Shown: piece by piece, positions 32,160-39,742 of the stretch
Position numbering within the stretch: position 1 is the stretch's first letter
How the letters are laid out: each line of letters opens with the position of its first letter
Origin: Pseudomonadota bacterium
GTDB lineage: Bacteria > Pseudomonadota > Alphaproteobacteria > Rhodobacterales > Rhodobacteraceae
Assembly: GCA_038533575.1 (NCBI GenBank)
Contig: JBCAYL010000005.1
Location: forward strand, 1-39,742
DNA: 39,742 bases
Reading direction: 5' to 3'
The notes under the pieces: generated by a model
Database searches by the model: none
What the model saw: only the letters and a program-made list of their open reading frames with translations
Told to the model about the DNA's origin: nothing
Made by a program: the position numbers and the translations under genes

Positions 32160-32615
32160 TCAGTAGGTGCCGTGATCGCGGATGAAGAGGACGCCCATCT
32201 CGCAGAGCTGGCGGCAGTCGCTGGCATCCCGGCCGCGATCCTCGGAGAGGAGGATCGACGCGGAGCCCATGCCCTCGAACCGTGGGTCGTCGCATTCCAG
32301 ATCGTTCGCGAAGTCGCTCGAGTCGTCTCCGAAATCGATGCGCGCGCAGGAGGTCGCCGCTTCTGCCTCGGCCCGGTTCCAGAGGGAGATCGTCCCCGCC
32401 TCGAAACCCCGCCGGCAATCGGTGGCGTCGCGCCCGATGTGATCGCTGTCGATATCGACAGCGATGCCCGGGCCGAAGAAGCGGCGGTCATCGCATTCCC
32501 CGTCATTGGTGTATTCGCCGCTGTCATCGCCGAAATTGATGCTTTGCGCCGCGGCCGGGGCGGCTGAGGCGGCGAGGGCGATGAGGCACGCGGCAACGAG
32601 GGGGATCTGGGTCAT
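32160..32615 (-). CDS. secreted protein with two tandem GDDS...ECDD...DATDCR domains
   Basis: A 151-residue protein with a signal peptide (cleavage near APAAAQS, about residue 24). The mature protein is two copies of a ~55-residue domain: copy 1 INFGDDSGEYTNDGECDD...GRDATDCRRGFEAGTISL, copy 2 IDFGDDSSDFANDLECDD...GRDASDCRQLCEMGVLFI. Each copy has paired Cys and many Asp, suggesting a disulfide-stabilised, possibly calcium-binding extracytoplasmic module. I recognise the motif from roseobacter hypotheticals but know no function. The start at 32615 is supported by GGAGAG about 6 nt upstream. It is convergent with rpoC and divergent from the YdeI-like gene. Confidence 0.8.
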   Translation of the reverse strand: MTQIPLVAACLIALAASAAPAAAQSINFGDDSGEYTNDGECDDRRFFGPGIAVDIDSDHIGRDATDCRRGFEAGTISLWNRAEAEAATSCARIDFGDDSSDFANDLECDDPRFEGMGSASILLSEDRGRDASDCRQLCEMGVLFIRDHGTY

Positions 32616-32696
32616 GGGGCTCTCCGAAAGTGGCGCTACCCTAGGGTGCGCCTCCCGCCACCTGTCAAGCGGAGTGACCGCCCTAGCTCCATCGTC

Positions 32697-33275
32697 ATGG
32701 CCAGGACTGACAATTTTGCACGCGTGCCGGTGGCCTCCGAGGCGGAGCTCTGGGAATGGCTCGCCGAGCACCATGGGCAGGAGACGAGCGTCTGGCTCGT
32801 CACCTCGAAGAAAGGGCATGACGGGTACCTCTCAACATCCCAGGTGCTCGATGCGCTCATCGCCCATGGCTGGATCGACGGCATCCGGCGCAAGCACGAG
32901 GACCCGGCGCGCACCATGCAGCTCATCGCGCCGCGCCGCATGCAGGCCTGGGCGCAGAGCTACAAGGATCGCGCGGCAGCCCTCGGCGCGGCCGGCCGCA
33001 TGCACCCGGCGGGCGAGGCCCGGATCGCGGCGTCAAAGGCGCAGGGCCTCTGGGATTTCTACGCCGACGTCGATGCCCTCATTCAGCCTGATGACCTGAA
33101 CGCGGCGCTCGACGCCGCCCCCGGCGCGCGGGTCTTCTTCGAAGACTGCTCCGCCTCCTACCGCCGCAACGTGCTGCGCTGGATCAAGCTCGCCAAGACG
33201 CCGGCCACCCGCGCCAAGCGCATCGCCGAGGCGTCATGCACCGCCGCATCAGGGGAGCGCATCCCGCAGATGTGA
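32697..33275 (+). CDS. YdeI/OmpD-associated family protein
   Basis: A 192-residue cytoplasmic protein of the YdeI family (bacteriocin protection or OmpD-associated). Motifs: FARVPVASEAELWEWLAEHHG, SVWLVTSKKG, HGWIDGIRRK, the L-x-A-P-R-R segment, and the C-terminal YRRNVLRWIKLAKTPATRAKRIAEA helix pair that is the family hallmark. The biochemical role is unsettled. ATG 32697 is chosen because the conserved region starts right after it; an upstream in-frame start at 32646 adds a Pro/Arg-rich, unconserved segment. Two palindromes follow its stop. Confidence 0.88.
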   Translation: MARTDNFARVPVASEAELWEWLAEHHGQETSVWLVTSKKGHDGYLSTSQVLDALIAHGWIDGIRRKHEDPARTMQLIAPRRMQAWAQSYKDRAAALGAAGRMHPAGEARIAASKAQGLWDFYADVDALIQPDDLNAALDAAPGARVFFEDCSASYRRNVLRWIKLAKTPATRAKRIAEASCTAASGERIPQM

Positions 33276-33280
33276 GCGAC

Positions 33281-33326
33281 CAAATTCCTTGCGAAGGAAT
33301 TTGCAAAATCCTTCGCAAGGATTTTG
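33281..33326. repeat. two tandem palindromes between convergent YdeI and ASCH genes
   Basis: Palindrome A: CAAATTCCTT and AAGGAATTTG around GCG (33281-33303). Palindrome B: CAAAATCCTT and AAGGATTTTG around CGC (33304-33326). They abut without a gap. A has the same arms as the second palindrome between rpoB and rpoC. Lying between converging genes they may also act as a bidirectional terminator. Confidence 0.9.
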
Positions 33327-33824
33327 TCACTTCTTTCGCGTGGGGCGTATCGGATCGGCCTCGAAGCTCGGGGCGAGATCGGGAAAGAGGCTCCCGGTGG
33401 CCGCGTCCCCGCCCGGCCTGTCATAGGTCGTCATCCACGCGGCGGGCTCGGCGAGCTCTCCGCCCGCCTGCCATTCGAAATAGCCGAGTGCGCCCGGGCA
33501 GGGTATGGGCGCGCAGGCCACCGCATTGGCAAGGACGAGGCCCATCTGCCCCCCGAACCACGCGCTCTGGCTCTCGCTGACGATCTCGACGACATCCACC
33601 GCGCCGATGATCGCGCCGCGGGGCAGGTCCGTGGGGTGCGGGCAGCGGACGCCGTGGCGGTGAAGCCGCCAGTGCCCCCACTGGAATTCATCCTGCTTGA
33701 GGCCCGTGGCGGCGTGGATCGCGATCCGCCGGCAATCCATCCCGCCCGCCGCGATGGACGCGGCGGAGCGGTTCTCGACCTCCTTGAAGCCCGCTACGAT
33801 GGCCCAGGCCCAGGGCTGCCGCAC
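33327..33824 (-). CDS. ASCH-domain protein
   Basis: A 165-residue protein with an ASCH fold (PUA-like beta barrel, expected to bind RNA or modified nucleotides): RQPWAWAIVAGFKEVENRS at the very start, RIAIHAATG, LPRGAIIGAVDVVEIV, and a central GYFEWQAGG. The only standard start is GTG 33824, but that would begin inside the conserved LSVRQPWAW strand. An in-frame CTG at 33884, overlapping the stop of the upstream gene as CTGA, would add 20 residues that include three PEI-type pentapeptides encoded by a 15-bp tandem repeat (33831-33875). The true N-terminus is therefore uncertain. It is probably co-transcribed with the upstream secreted hypothetical. Confidence 0.85.
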   Translation of the reverse strand: MRQPWAWAIVAGFKEVENRSAASIAAGGMDCRRIAIHAATGLKQDEFQWGHWRLHRHGVRCPHPTDLPRGAIIGAVDVVEIVSESQSAWFGGQMGLVLANAVACAPIPCPGALGYFEWQAGGELAEPAAWMTTYDRPGGDAATGSLFPDLAPSFEADPIRPTRKK

Positions 33825-33830
33825 CGAGAG

Positions 33831-33875
33831 CGCGATCTCGGGCAGCTTGATCTCGGGCGGCGCGATCTCGGGCCG
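33831..33875. repeat. 15-bp tandem repeat, three copies
   Basis: Three 15-nt units sharing the core gatctcgggc. On the minus strand, in the ASCH frame, they read PEIAP-PEIKL-PEIAL. Confidence 0.8.
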
Positions 33876-33880
33876 CCCGC

Positions 33881-34435
33881 TCAGAGGCCCCAGCTCGCCA
33901 GCGCCCGAAAGTCCATGGCCTCGAGGAAGGGGATCAGGCGCTCCGGGCTGCCGCCCTCGGCCTGCACAAGGATGCGGTTGGCGACCATGGCCATCATCTG
34001 GTCGTCCTGCGCGGCGAATTGCTGTCGGTTCACCCGCTCGATGGAGGCCCCGATGGCACCGGCATTGGCCACCATCGCCGCCATGCCGGCCACCATGGGA
34101 TTGTCGGCCATGAGCGTGATCGTCACGGCGCTCCCGCCACCCTCCGGGTAGTAGCTCGCCGAGGCACCCGCGCCGCCCCCCATCATCCCGAGCCCGATGG
34201 CCATGTCTTCATCGATTTCCTGCCGCCACCCCTCCGGCGCGGGCGGGAGGAACCCGATCAGCGCGTCGGCCTTCATCTCCTGCAGCTTGGCCCGGGCGAA
34301 ATCGAGCTCCTCGAGGGCAAAGGTCGTGTCCCCGGCCTGGTAGGCTTCGAGCGCCGCCGAGAGCGCCTCCTCGATCTCGTCCGCGAGGACCGGCGCCGGC
34401 AACAGGCAAAGGCACAAGGCAAGGGGTCTCAACAT
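33881..34435 (-). CDS. secreted hypothetical protein
   Basis: A 184-residue protein with a signal peptide (MLRPLALCLCLLPAPVLADE, cleavage after Ala18). A helical segment with LEAYQAGDTTFALEELDFARAKLQEMKAD (about residues 29-57) looks like a TPR-like hairpin. It is followed by GFLPPAPEGW and a Gly/Met/Ala-rich region, then a C-terminal alpha/beta part. No named domain was recognised; it is probably periplasmic. The start at 34435 is supported by TTGGAGAA about 6 nt upstream; the longer frame upstream is not coding-like. It lies just ahead of the ASCH gene on the same strand. Confidence 0.75.
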   Translation of the reverse strand: MLRPLALCLCLLPAPVLADEIEEALSAALEAYQAGDTTFALEELDFARAKLQEMKADALIGFLPPAPEGWRQEIDEDMAIGLGMMGGGAGASASYYPEGGGSAVTITLMADNPMVAGMAAMVANAGAIGASIERVNRQQFAAQDDQMMAMVANRILVQAEGGSPERLIPFLEAMDFRALASWGL

Positions 34436-34563
34436 CGTCGTTCTCCAAATTAACTGCGCGCAGTGTGCATCGCGCCCCGGCACCCGGCAAGCCGGGTTTC
34501 CCGGACATGGGCACCGCCTCGGGAGGCCTTGCATCTCCCGCGCCGCTGGCCTCAAGTCGCGCC

Positions 34564-35460
34564 ATGGCCATGCGCGCGCTCGACCCCACCACACAGGCAA
34601 ACAGGAAAGGCGCGGCCCTCATGCTGGGCTCCATGACGGCCTTCACGCTCAACGATGCCTTTATGAAGAGCCTCGGGATGGAATGGCCGCTCTTCCAGTC
34701 GATCTTTGTCCGGGGCATCTTCGCCGTCCTGATCATGGGCGCGCTCGCGGCCTATCTCGGCCATCTGAAGCTGCGCCTCTCCGGCAGGGACGCGCAGCTC
34801 GTGGCGATCCGGTCGATCTGCGAGGCCTTCGCCGCGGGGCTTTTCATCTACGCGATCTTCAACATGCCGCTGGCGGAGGCCACGGCGATCCTGCAGACCC
34901 TGCCGCTCACGGTCACGCTGGCGGGCGCGCTCTTTCTGGGCGAGCCGGTGGGCTGGCGGCGCTGGGCGGCGATCCTCGTGGGGTTCCTCGGCGTTCTCCT
35001 CATCGTGCAGCCCGGCGCGGCGGGCTTCACGCCGGTCTCGCTCTATGCCGTGGCGGCGGTGGTGCTCATCACCGGGCGCGATATCGCCGCGCGGCGCATG
35101 TCCGACAGGGTGCCGAGCCTTCTGGCCGCGCTCGCGGGCGCGCTGGCCGTGATGCTCTTTGGAGCCTTCGGTGCCACGACGGACGAGTGGCAGCCGCTCA
35201 CCGCGACCGCCGCTTTCGCGCTGACGGGCGCGGTCTCCACGATCTTCTTTGCCTATCTCTTCTCGGTGGCCGCCATGCGCTCCGGGGATATCGGCTTCGT
35301 GGCCCCCTATCGCTACAGCGCGCTCCTCGTGGCGCTCCTTCTCGGGATTTTCGTGTTCGACGAGATCCCGGGCGCGCTTACGCTTGTCGGCGCGGCCCTC
35401 ATCACGGCGAGCGGCATTTACACGCTCCTGCGCGAAAATCGTGCTAAGGAGACCGCGTAA
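34564..35460 (+). CDS. DMT-superfamily (EamA) transporter
   Basis: A 298-residue inner-membrane transporter with ten predicted helices in two EamA repeats. Repeat 1 contains GSMTAFTLNDAFMKSLG and AEATAILQTLPLTVTLAGALFLGE-type sequence; repeat 2 contains the matching GDIGFVAPYRYSALLVALLLGIFVFDE near the C-terminus. Such proteins usually export metabolites or amino-acid derivatives; the substrate is unknown. Two starts, ATG 34564 and 34570, are in frame; neither has a strong ribosome-binding site. It ends 17 nt before the rhamnosyl-transferase-like gene, so the two are probably one operon. Confidence 0.9.
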   Translation: MAMRALDPTTQANRKGAALMLGSMTAFTLNDAFMKSLGMEWPLFQSIFVRGIFAVLIMGALAAYLGHLKLRLSGRDAQLVAIRSICEAFAAGLFIYAIFNMPLAEATAILQTLPLTVTLAGALFLGEPVGWRRWAAILVGFLGVLLIVQPGAAGFTPVSLYAVAAVVLITGRDIAARRMSDRVPSLLAALAGALAVMLFGAFGATTDEWQPLTATAAFALTGAVSTIFFAYLFSVAAMRSGDIGFVAPYRYSALLVALLLGIFVFDEIPGALTLVGAALITASGIYTLLRENRAKETA

Positions 35461-35477
35461 CGAGCGCGGGCGCGACC

Positions 35478-36329
35478 ATGGCAGACGGCTTTCTCCAAGT
35501 TCTCGGTCTCATGCGGTGGTCCTACCCGTCCGAGATCGACGCTTTCGAGGCCGAGGCCTCCGATCTCGATGCGTTGCGCGCGCAGCTCTACGCGCCCGAG
35601 CGGATGGAGGAGCGGCTCTTCTTCCTCGAGCACGTGACGCTGCCCTGCCTGCGGGCGCAGACCGATAAGAACTTCCGCATCCTGCTTCTGATGGGCGACA
35701 CCCTGCCGGAGCCGTGGCGGATCCGCGTGCGCGCGCTCACCGCGGATATCCCGCAGATCGTGCCACTCTTCGAGCCCGAAGGTCAGAAACACGCGCATGT
35801 CTGTCGCAAGGTGATGCGCGCGCACCGGGTGGGCAGCGCGGCGGCAGTGGCGGAGTTCAGGCTCGACGACGATGATGCCATGGCCATCGATTTCGTCGCC
35901 ACCACGCGCCGCGTGTTCCGACAGAACCGGCACATGCTGGGCAGGAACCGCGCCTTCTGCCTTGATTTCAGCAAGGGCTTCGCGCTCACGGCGGGGCAGG
36001 GGGGCGTGGAGGTACGGCCCGTCTTCCAGCAGCATGTGGGGATTGCGCAGGCGCTCCTCTACGCGCCGCGCCACCGCCGGAGCATCCTCGACTACCCGCA
36101 CCGGCGTCTGTGGATGGCGATGCCGAACATCACGATGCCCGATCCGGTCAAGTGGGTCCGCGGCATCCACAGGACCAATGACAGCGGCATCGCGGCGGGG
36201 GTGGACAAGCTCCCCACATGGCCCTGCGAGCCCGACGAGATCCCCATGCTCCTGGAAAGCGAGTTCGCGATCAATTGGGACGCGCTGCGCGCGGCCTGGG
36301 CCCGGATCGAGGCCCGTCGGGCGGCCTGA
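35478..36329 (+). CDS. putative rhamnosyl transferase family glycosyltransferase
   Basis: A 283-residue cytoplasmic protein fitting the putative rhamnosyl transferase family: LMRWSYPSEI, PERMEERLFFLEHVTLPCLRAQTDKNF, LLMGDTLPEPWRIRVRALTADIPQI, and the FRLDDDDAMAIDFV metal/nucleotide-sugar motif (about 131-144), followed by NRAFCLDFSKGFAL and the C-terminal MLLESEFAINWDALR. The DDDD cluster fits a GT-A-type fold. The actual donor sugar is not shown by sequence; the family name is historical. The start at 35478 follows a short gap after the DMT transporter. A role in surface polysaccharide is inferred. Confidence 0.88.
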   Translation: MADGFLQVLGLMRWSYPSEIDAFEAEASDLDALRAQLYAPERMEERLFFLEHVTLPCLRAQTDKNFRILLLMGDTLPEPWRIRVRALTADIPQIVPLFEPEGQKHAHVCRKVMRAHRVGSAAAVAEFRLDDDDAMAIDFVATTRRVFRQNRHMLGRNRAFCLDFSKGFALTAGQGGVEVRPVFQQHVGIAQALLYAPRHRRSILDYPHRRLWMAMPNITMPDPVKWVRGIHRTNDSGIAAGVDKLPTWPCEPDEIPMLLESEFAINWDALRAAWARIEARRAA

Positions 36330-36668
36330 GCGGCGGCGGGCGAGGGGCCCCGTTCAGAAACGTGACCGCTGTCAACGCCGCTGGACTGCCTAGCCTGCGC
36401 AGCGCTGTTGACAAGCTCCCCGACTCTGAGTACCTCGCGCCCACTTGGGCGAAAGCCTGAGCCTACAGGATTGAATTGGTCATGATCCGGGCCCCGCGGC
36501 CCCGATCCTCTGGATACCACCGCACCGCTCCCGTGGGGAGAGGTTTGCGGCTTTTGCGCTTGTCGGGGGACGCCTCGGGAAGCACTGACGAAACCCGGCG
36601 GATCAGCCCGCCAACACGTGTGAACCAGGCGGAGAAGCCCGCCAGCGAAATAACGGGAAGAACGCCCA
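36330..36668. other. 339-nt rpsL upstream region (str operon leader)
   Basis: It contains no gene that I can support. A TTGACA -35 at 36408 probably drives the operon. Small hairpins (GCCCA/TGGGC near 36440; CTCCC/GGGAG near 36530) follow in the leader. Confidence 0.6.
36408..36436 (+). promoter_or_regulatory. candidate promoter of rpsL-rpsG-fusA
   Basis: Perfect TTGACA (36408-36413), 17-nt spacer, TACCTC (36431-36436) as a weak -10. The strong -35 with a poor -10 fits GC-rich alphaproteobacterial promoters. The leader would be about 225 nt. Confidence 0.5.
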
Positions 36669-37040
36669 ATGCCCACGATCCAGCAGCTGATCCGGAAGCC
36701 CCGGCAGCCGAAAGTCAAGCGCTCCAAATCCATGCATCTGGAGCAGTGCCCCCAGAAGCGCGGCGTCTGCACGCGCGTCTACACCACGACCCCGAAAAAG
36801 CCGAACTCGGCCATGCGGAAGGTCGCCAAGGTGCGCCTGACGAACGGTTACGAGGTGATCAGCTACATTCCCGGCGAAAGCCACAACCTCCAGGAGCACT
36901 CCGTGGTGCTGATCCGCGGCGGTCGTGTGAAGGACCTTCCGGGCGTGCGCTACCACATCCTGCGCGGCGTGCTCGACACGCAGGGCGTCAAAGATCGAAA
37001 GCAGCGTCGTTCGAAGTACGGCGCGAAGCGTCCGAAGTAA
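36669..37040 (+). CDS. rpsL: 30S ribosomal protein S12
   Basis: A 123-residue S12 protein of the decoding centre. The complete sequence starts [15 protein letters not shown], with [31 protein letters not shown] and [18 protein letters not shown], ending [12 protein letters not shown]-like. The Lys residues at the usual streptomycin-resistance positions (PKKPNS and RVKDLPG) are wild type. It is the first gene of the str operon, 15 nt before rpsG. Confidence 0.99.
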   Translation: MPTIQQLIRKPRQPKVKRSKSMHLEQCPQKRGVCTRVYTTTPKKPNSAMRKVAKVRLTNGYEVISYIPGESHNLQEHSVVLIRGGRVKDLPGVRYHILRGVLDTQGVKDRKQRRSKYGAKRPK

Positions 37041-37055
37041 GAAGGAAGAAGAGCC

Positions 37056-37526
37056 ATGTCGCGTCGCCACGCTGCTGAAAAACGTGAAGTCCTCCCTGAC
37101 GCCAAATACGGCGACAAGGTGCTGACGAAGTTCATGAACAACCTGATGCGGGACGGGAAGAAATCCGCCGCCGAATCCATTGTCTACGGCGCTCTGGATC
37201 GCGTCGAGAACAAGGTGAAGCGCGCGCCCGTGGAGATCTTCCACGAGGCCCTCGACAACATCAAACCCGCCGTGGAGGTGCGTTCCCGCCGCGTGGGTGG
37301 TGCCACCTACCAGGTGCCCGTCGAGGTCCGTCCCGAGCGCCGTGAAGCGCTGGCGATCCGCTGGCTCATCGACGCCTCCCGCAAGCGCAACGAGAACACG
37401 ATGGAAGAGCGCCTTGCAGGCGAGCTCATCGACGCGGTCCAGTCCCGCGGCACCGCCGTGAAGAAGCGCGAAGACACCCACAAGATGGCCGACGCCAACA
37501 AGGCGTTCAGCCACTACCGCTGGTAA
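37056..37526 (+). CDS. rpsG: 30S ribosomal protein S7
   Basis: A 156-residue S7 protein, the primary binder of the 16S rRNA 3' domain head. It starts [28 protein letters not shown], with [47 protein letters not shown] and the C-terminal [15 protein letters not shown]. The length is standard. AAGGAAGAA lies about 6 nt upstream. It is co-transcribed with rpsL and fusA. Confidence 0.99.
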   Translation: MSRRHAAEKREVLPDAKYGDKVLTKFMNNLMRDGKKSAAESIVYGALDRVENKVKRAPVEIFHEALDNIKPAVEVRSRRVGGATYQVPVEVRPERREALAIRWLIDASRKRNENTMEERLAGELIDAVQSRGTAVKKREDTHKMADANKAFSHYRW

Positions 37527-37550
37527 CACAACCTCCGAGGACCGTTCCCC

Positions 37551-39674
37551 ATGGCACGCGACTATCCGCTCCAACGCTACCGCAACTTCGGCATCATGGC
37601 GCATATCGATGCGGGCAAGACGACCTGCTCGGAGCGCATCCTGTTCTACACCGGCAAGTCCCACAACATCGGCGAGGTGCATGACGGCGCCGCCACCATG
37701 GACTGGATGGAGCAGGAGCAGGAGCGTGGCATCACGATCACGTCCGCCGCGACGACGACGTTCTGGCAGCGCCAGGAAGAGCCCACCAACGAGGGCACGT
37801 CCGACACGAAGTACCGGATGAACATCATCGACACGCCCGGCCACGTGGACTTCACGATCGAGGTCGAGCGCTCGCTCGCCGTCCTCGACGGTGCCGTCGC
37901 CGTGCTCGATGCCAATGCCGGTGTTGAGCCGCAGACCGAGACTGTCTGGCGTCAAGCTGACCGCTACAAGGTCCCGCGCATCGTCTTCGTCAACAAGATG
38001 GACAAGATCGGCGCCGATTACTTCAACTGCGTGCGCATGATCGAAGACCGCACCGGCGCCCGCGCCGTGCCCGTGGCGATCCCGATCGGGGCCGAGAACG
38101 AGCTCGAGGGCCTCGTGGACCTCGTGACCATGGAAGAGTGGGTCTGGAAGGGCGAGGATCTCGGCGCGAGCTGGGAAAAAGGCCCGATCCGCGACAGCAT
38201 GGCCGATCTCTGCGCCGAGTGGCGCGAGAAGATGATCGAGGCCGCCGTCGAGCAAGACGATGACGCGATGGAAGCCTATCTGGAGGGCAACGAGCCCGAC
38301 GTGGACACGCTCCGCAAGCTGCTCCGCAAGGGCACGCTCGCGCTCGATTTCGTGCCGGTCCTCGGCGGCTCCGCGTTCAAGAACAAGGGTGTCCAGCCGC
38401 TCCTCAACGCTGTCATCGATTACCTGCCGAGCCCGCTCGACGTGGTCGATTACATGGGCTTCAAGCCCGGCGACGAGGAAGAGACCCGCAACATCGCGCG
38501 CCGCGCCGATGACAACATGCCGTTCTCCGGCCTCGCGTTCAAAATCATGAACGACCCCTTCGTGGGCTCGCTCACCTTCGTGCGCATCTACTCGGGCAAG
38601 CTCGCCAAGGGCGACGCGATGCTCAACTCCACGAAGGGCAACAACGAGCGTGTTGGCCGCATGATGATGATGCACTCCAACAACCGCGAGGAAATCGAAG
38701 AGGCCTTCGCGGGCGACATCATCGCACTGGGTGGCCTCAAGAACACCACCACCGGTGACACGCTCTGTGACAAGAACGACCCGGTCGTGCTCGAAACAAT
38801 GACCTTCCCCGACCCGGTGATCGAGATCGCCGTGGAGCCTAAGACGAAGGGCGACCAGGAGAAGATGTCCGCGGGTCTCGCCCGTCTCGCCGCCGAGGAT
38901 CCGTCCTTCCGCGTGGAGACGGACCAGGAGAGCGGCCAGACCATCATGAAGGGCATGGGTGAACTTCACCTCGACATCCTCGTCGACCGCCTCAAGCGGG
39001 AGTTCAAGGTCGAGGCCAATATCGGCGCCCCGCAGGTGGCCTACCGCGAGACCATCGGTCACGAGGTGGAGCACACCTATACCCACAAGAAGCAGTCGGG
39101 TGGCTCTGGTCAGTTCGCCGAGGTCAAGCTCATCATCACGCCGACCGAGCCGGGCGAAGGCTACTCCTTCGAGAGCCGCATCGTCGGCGGTGCCGTGCCC
39201 AAGGAGTACATCCCGGGCGTCGAGAAGGGCATCCAGTCGGTGATGGATAGCGGTCCGCTCGCGGGCTTCCCCGTGATCGACTTCAAGGTGGCGCTCGTGG
39301 ACGGCAAGTTCCACGACGTGGACTCCAGCGTTCTCGCCTTCGAGATCGCATCCCGCATGGGCATGCGCGAAGGCATGAAGAAGGCGGGCGCGAAGCTCCT
39401 CGAGCCGATCATGAAGGTCGAGGTGATCACGCCGGAGGAATATACCGGCTCCATCATCGGCGATCTGACGTCCCGCCGGGGCCAGGTCTCCGGCCAGGAC
39501 ACCCGCGGCAACGCCATCGCCATCGACGCGATGGTCCCGCTCGCCAACATGTTCGGCTACATCAATACGCTGCGCTCCATGTCCTCGGGCCGCGCGCAGT
39601 TCACGATGCAGTTCGATCACTACGATCCGGTCCCGGCGAATATCAGCCAGGAAATCCAGGAAAAGTACGCATAA
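37551..39674 (+). CDS. fusA: elongation factor G
   Basis: A 707-residue translational GTPase that drives ribosomal translocation and, with RRF, ribosome recycling. G1 is [15 protein letters not shown] (Cys-Ser instead of the common Thr-Thr), switch I/II regions include [13 protein letters not shown] and [23 protein letters not shown], and G4 is [11 protein letters not shown] short hydrophilic insert (about residues 75-88, [14 protein letters not shown]) sits between the switch regions, as in some alphaproteobacterial EF-Gs. Domains II-V are complete, with GMGELHLDI and the C-terminal [23 protein letters not shown]. It follows rpsG by 24 nt. tuf would be expected next but lies beyond the window. 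Confidence 0.99.
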   Translation: MARDYPLQRYRNFGIMAHIDAGKTTCSERILFYTGKSHNIGEVHDGAATMDWMEQEQERGITITSAATTTFWQRQEEPTNEGTSDTKYRMNIIDTPGHVDFTIEVERSLAVLDGAVAVLDANAGVEPQTETVWRQADRYKVPRIVFVNKMDKIGADYFNCVRMIEDRTGARAVPVAIPIGAENELEGLVDLVTMEEWVWKGEDLGASWEKGPIRDSMADLCAEWREKMIEAAVEQDDDAMEAYLEGNEPDVDTLRKLLRKGTLALDFVPVLGGSAFKNKGVQPLLNAVIDYLPSPLDVVDYMGFKPGDEEETRNIARRADDNMPFSGLAFKIMNDPFVGSLTFVRIYSGKLAKGDAMLNSTKGNNERVGRMMMMHSNNREEIEEAFAGDIIALGGLKNTTTGDTLCDKNDPVVLETMTFPDPVIEIAVEPKTKGDQEKMSAGLARLAAEDPSFRVETDQESGQTIMKGMGELHLDILVDRLKREFKVEANIGAPQVAYRETIGHEVEHTYTHKKQSGGSGQFAEVKLIITPTEPGEGYSFESRIVGGAVPKEYIPGVEKGIQSVMDSGPLAGFPVIDFKVALVDGKFHDVDSSVLAFEIASRMGMREGMKKAGAKLLEPIMKVEVITPEEYTGSIIGDLTSRRGQVSGQDTRGNAIAIDAMVPLANMFGYINTLRSMSSGRAQFTMQFDHYDPVPANISQEIQEKYA

Positions 39675-39681
39675 CCGGGGC

Positions 39682-39733
39682 GGCCGGACGAACCGGCCCT
39701 ACCCACCACCCGTAGGCCGGGCTTGAGCCCGGC
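39682..39733 (+). repeat. GC-rich hairpins after fusA, including a GTAGG-type element
   Basis: First hairpin: GGCCGG (39682-39687) with CCGGCC (39693-39698). Second: GTAGG at 39712-39716 leads into GCCGGGCT (39716-39723) with AGCCCGGC (39726-39733), loop TG. There is no T run, so this is a repeat-like element rather than a clear terminator. It resembles the element at 1-33. Confidence 0.5.
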
Positions 39734-39742
39734 ACCCCACTA

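Noticed and set aside
36370-36413. TGTCAAC and GTTGACA as divergent promoter -35 elements before rpsL
   Set aside because: The minus-strand copy has no acceptable -10 at the right distance, and no minus-strand gene starts there.

Overview
The window looks like a chromosomal segment of a marine Rhodobacteraceae (Roseobacter-group alphaproteobacterium). The evidence is the very high GC content, dense alphaproteobacterial-type genes (ParC without a GyrA box, DUF6473, DUF5872, twin-TM small protein, putative rhamnosyl transferase), and the rplJL / rpoBC / rpsL-rpsG-fusA translation-transcription cluster. All assignments come from reading the sequence; no database search was run.

Layout. 1-5.6 kb (minus strand): a lipoprotein, an M48 membrane peptidase coupled to a DUF898 membrane protein, and parC. 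5.8-8.8 kb (plus): an SH3-domain protein, an SDR oxidoreductase, a twin-TM small protein, a PduO-type cobalamin adenosyltransferase and a cytochrome b561-like protein. 9.0-12.6 kb: etfB-etfA, a convergent DUF6473 gene and 3-hydroxybutyryl-CoA dehydrogenase, i.e. electron transfer and short-chain acyl-CoA metabolism. 12.7-15.1 kb: a frameshifted alkaline phosphatase and a small secreted protein.

15.1-17.9 kb is a conspicuously AT-rich island just upstream of rplJ. It holds two tightly coupled genes. The first encodes a nucleoside-deoxyribosyltransferase/TIR-like domain fused to pentapeptide repeats. The second encodes a D-Ala-D-Ala-ligase-like ATP-grasp enzyme. Palindromes and degenerate inverted similarity flank the island. 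This is the best candidate in the window for an undescribed system, possibly defence or signalling, but that function is inference.

17.9-39.7 kb carries the ribosomal/RNA polymerase backbone, interrupted twice. Between rplL and rpoB lie a degenerate metallo-beta-lactamase-fold exported protein, a DEAD-box helicase, a probable Zur-regulated COG0523 GTPase with a palindromic Zur-like operator, and a DUF5872/SAP-like protein. Between rpoC and rpsL lie a tandem-repeat secreted protein, a YdeI-family protein, an ASCH-domain protein, a secreted hypothetical, a DMT exporter and a rhamnosyl-transferase-like protein. The rpoB leader contains a terminator/attenuator-like structure. Several short palindromes (rpoB-rpoC gap, YdeI/ASCH gap, inside parC) suggest dispersed palindromic elements. 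No tRNA, rRNA, CRISPR array, transposase or integrase was recognised.
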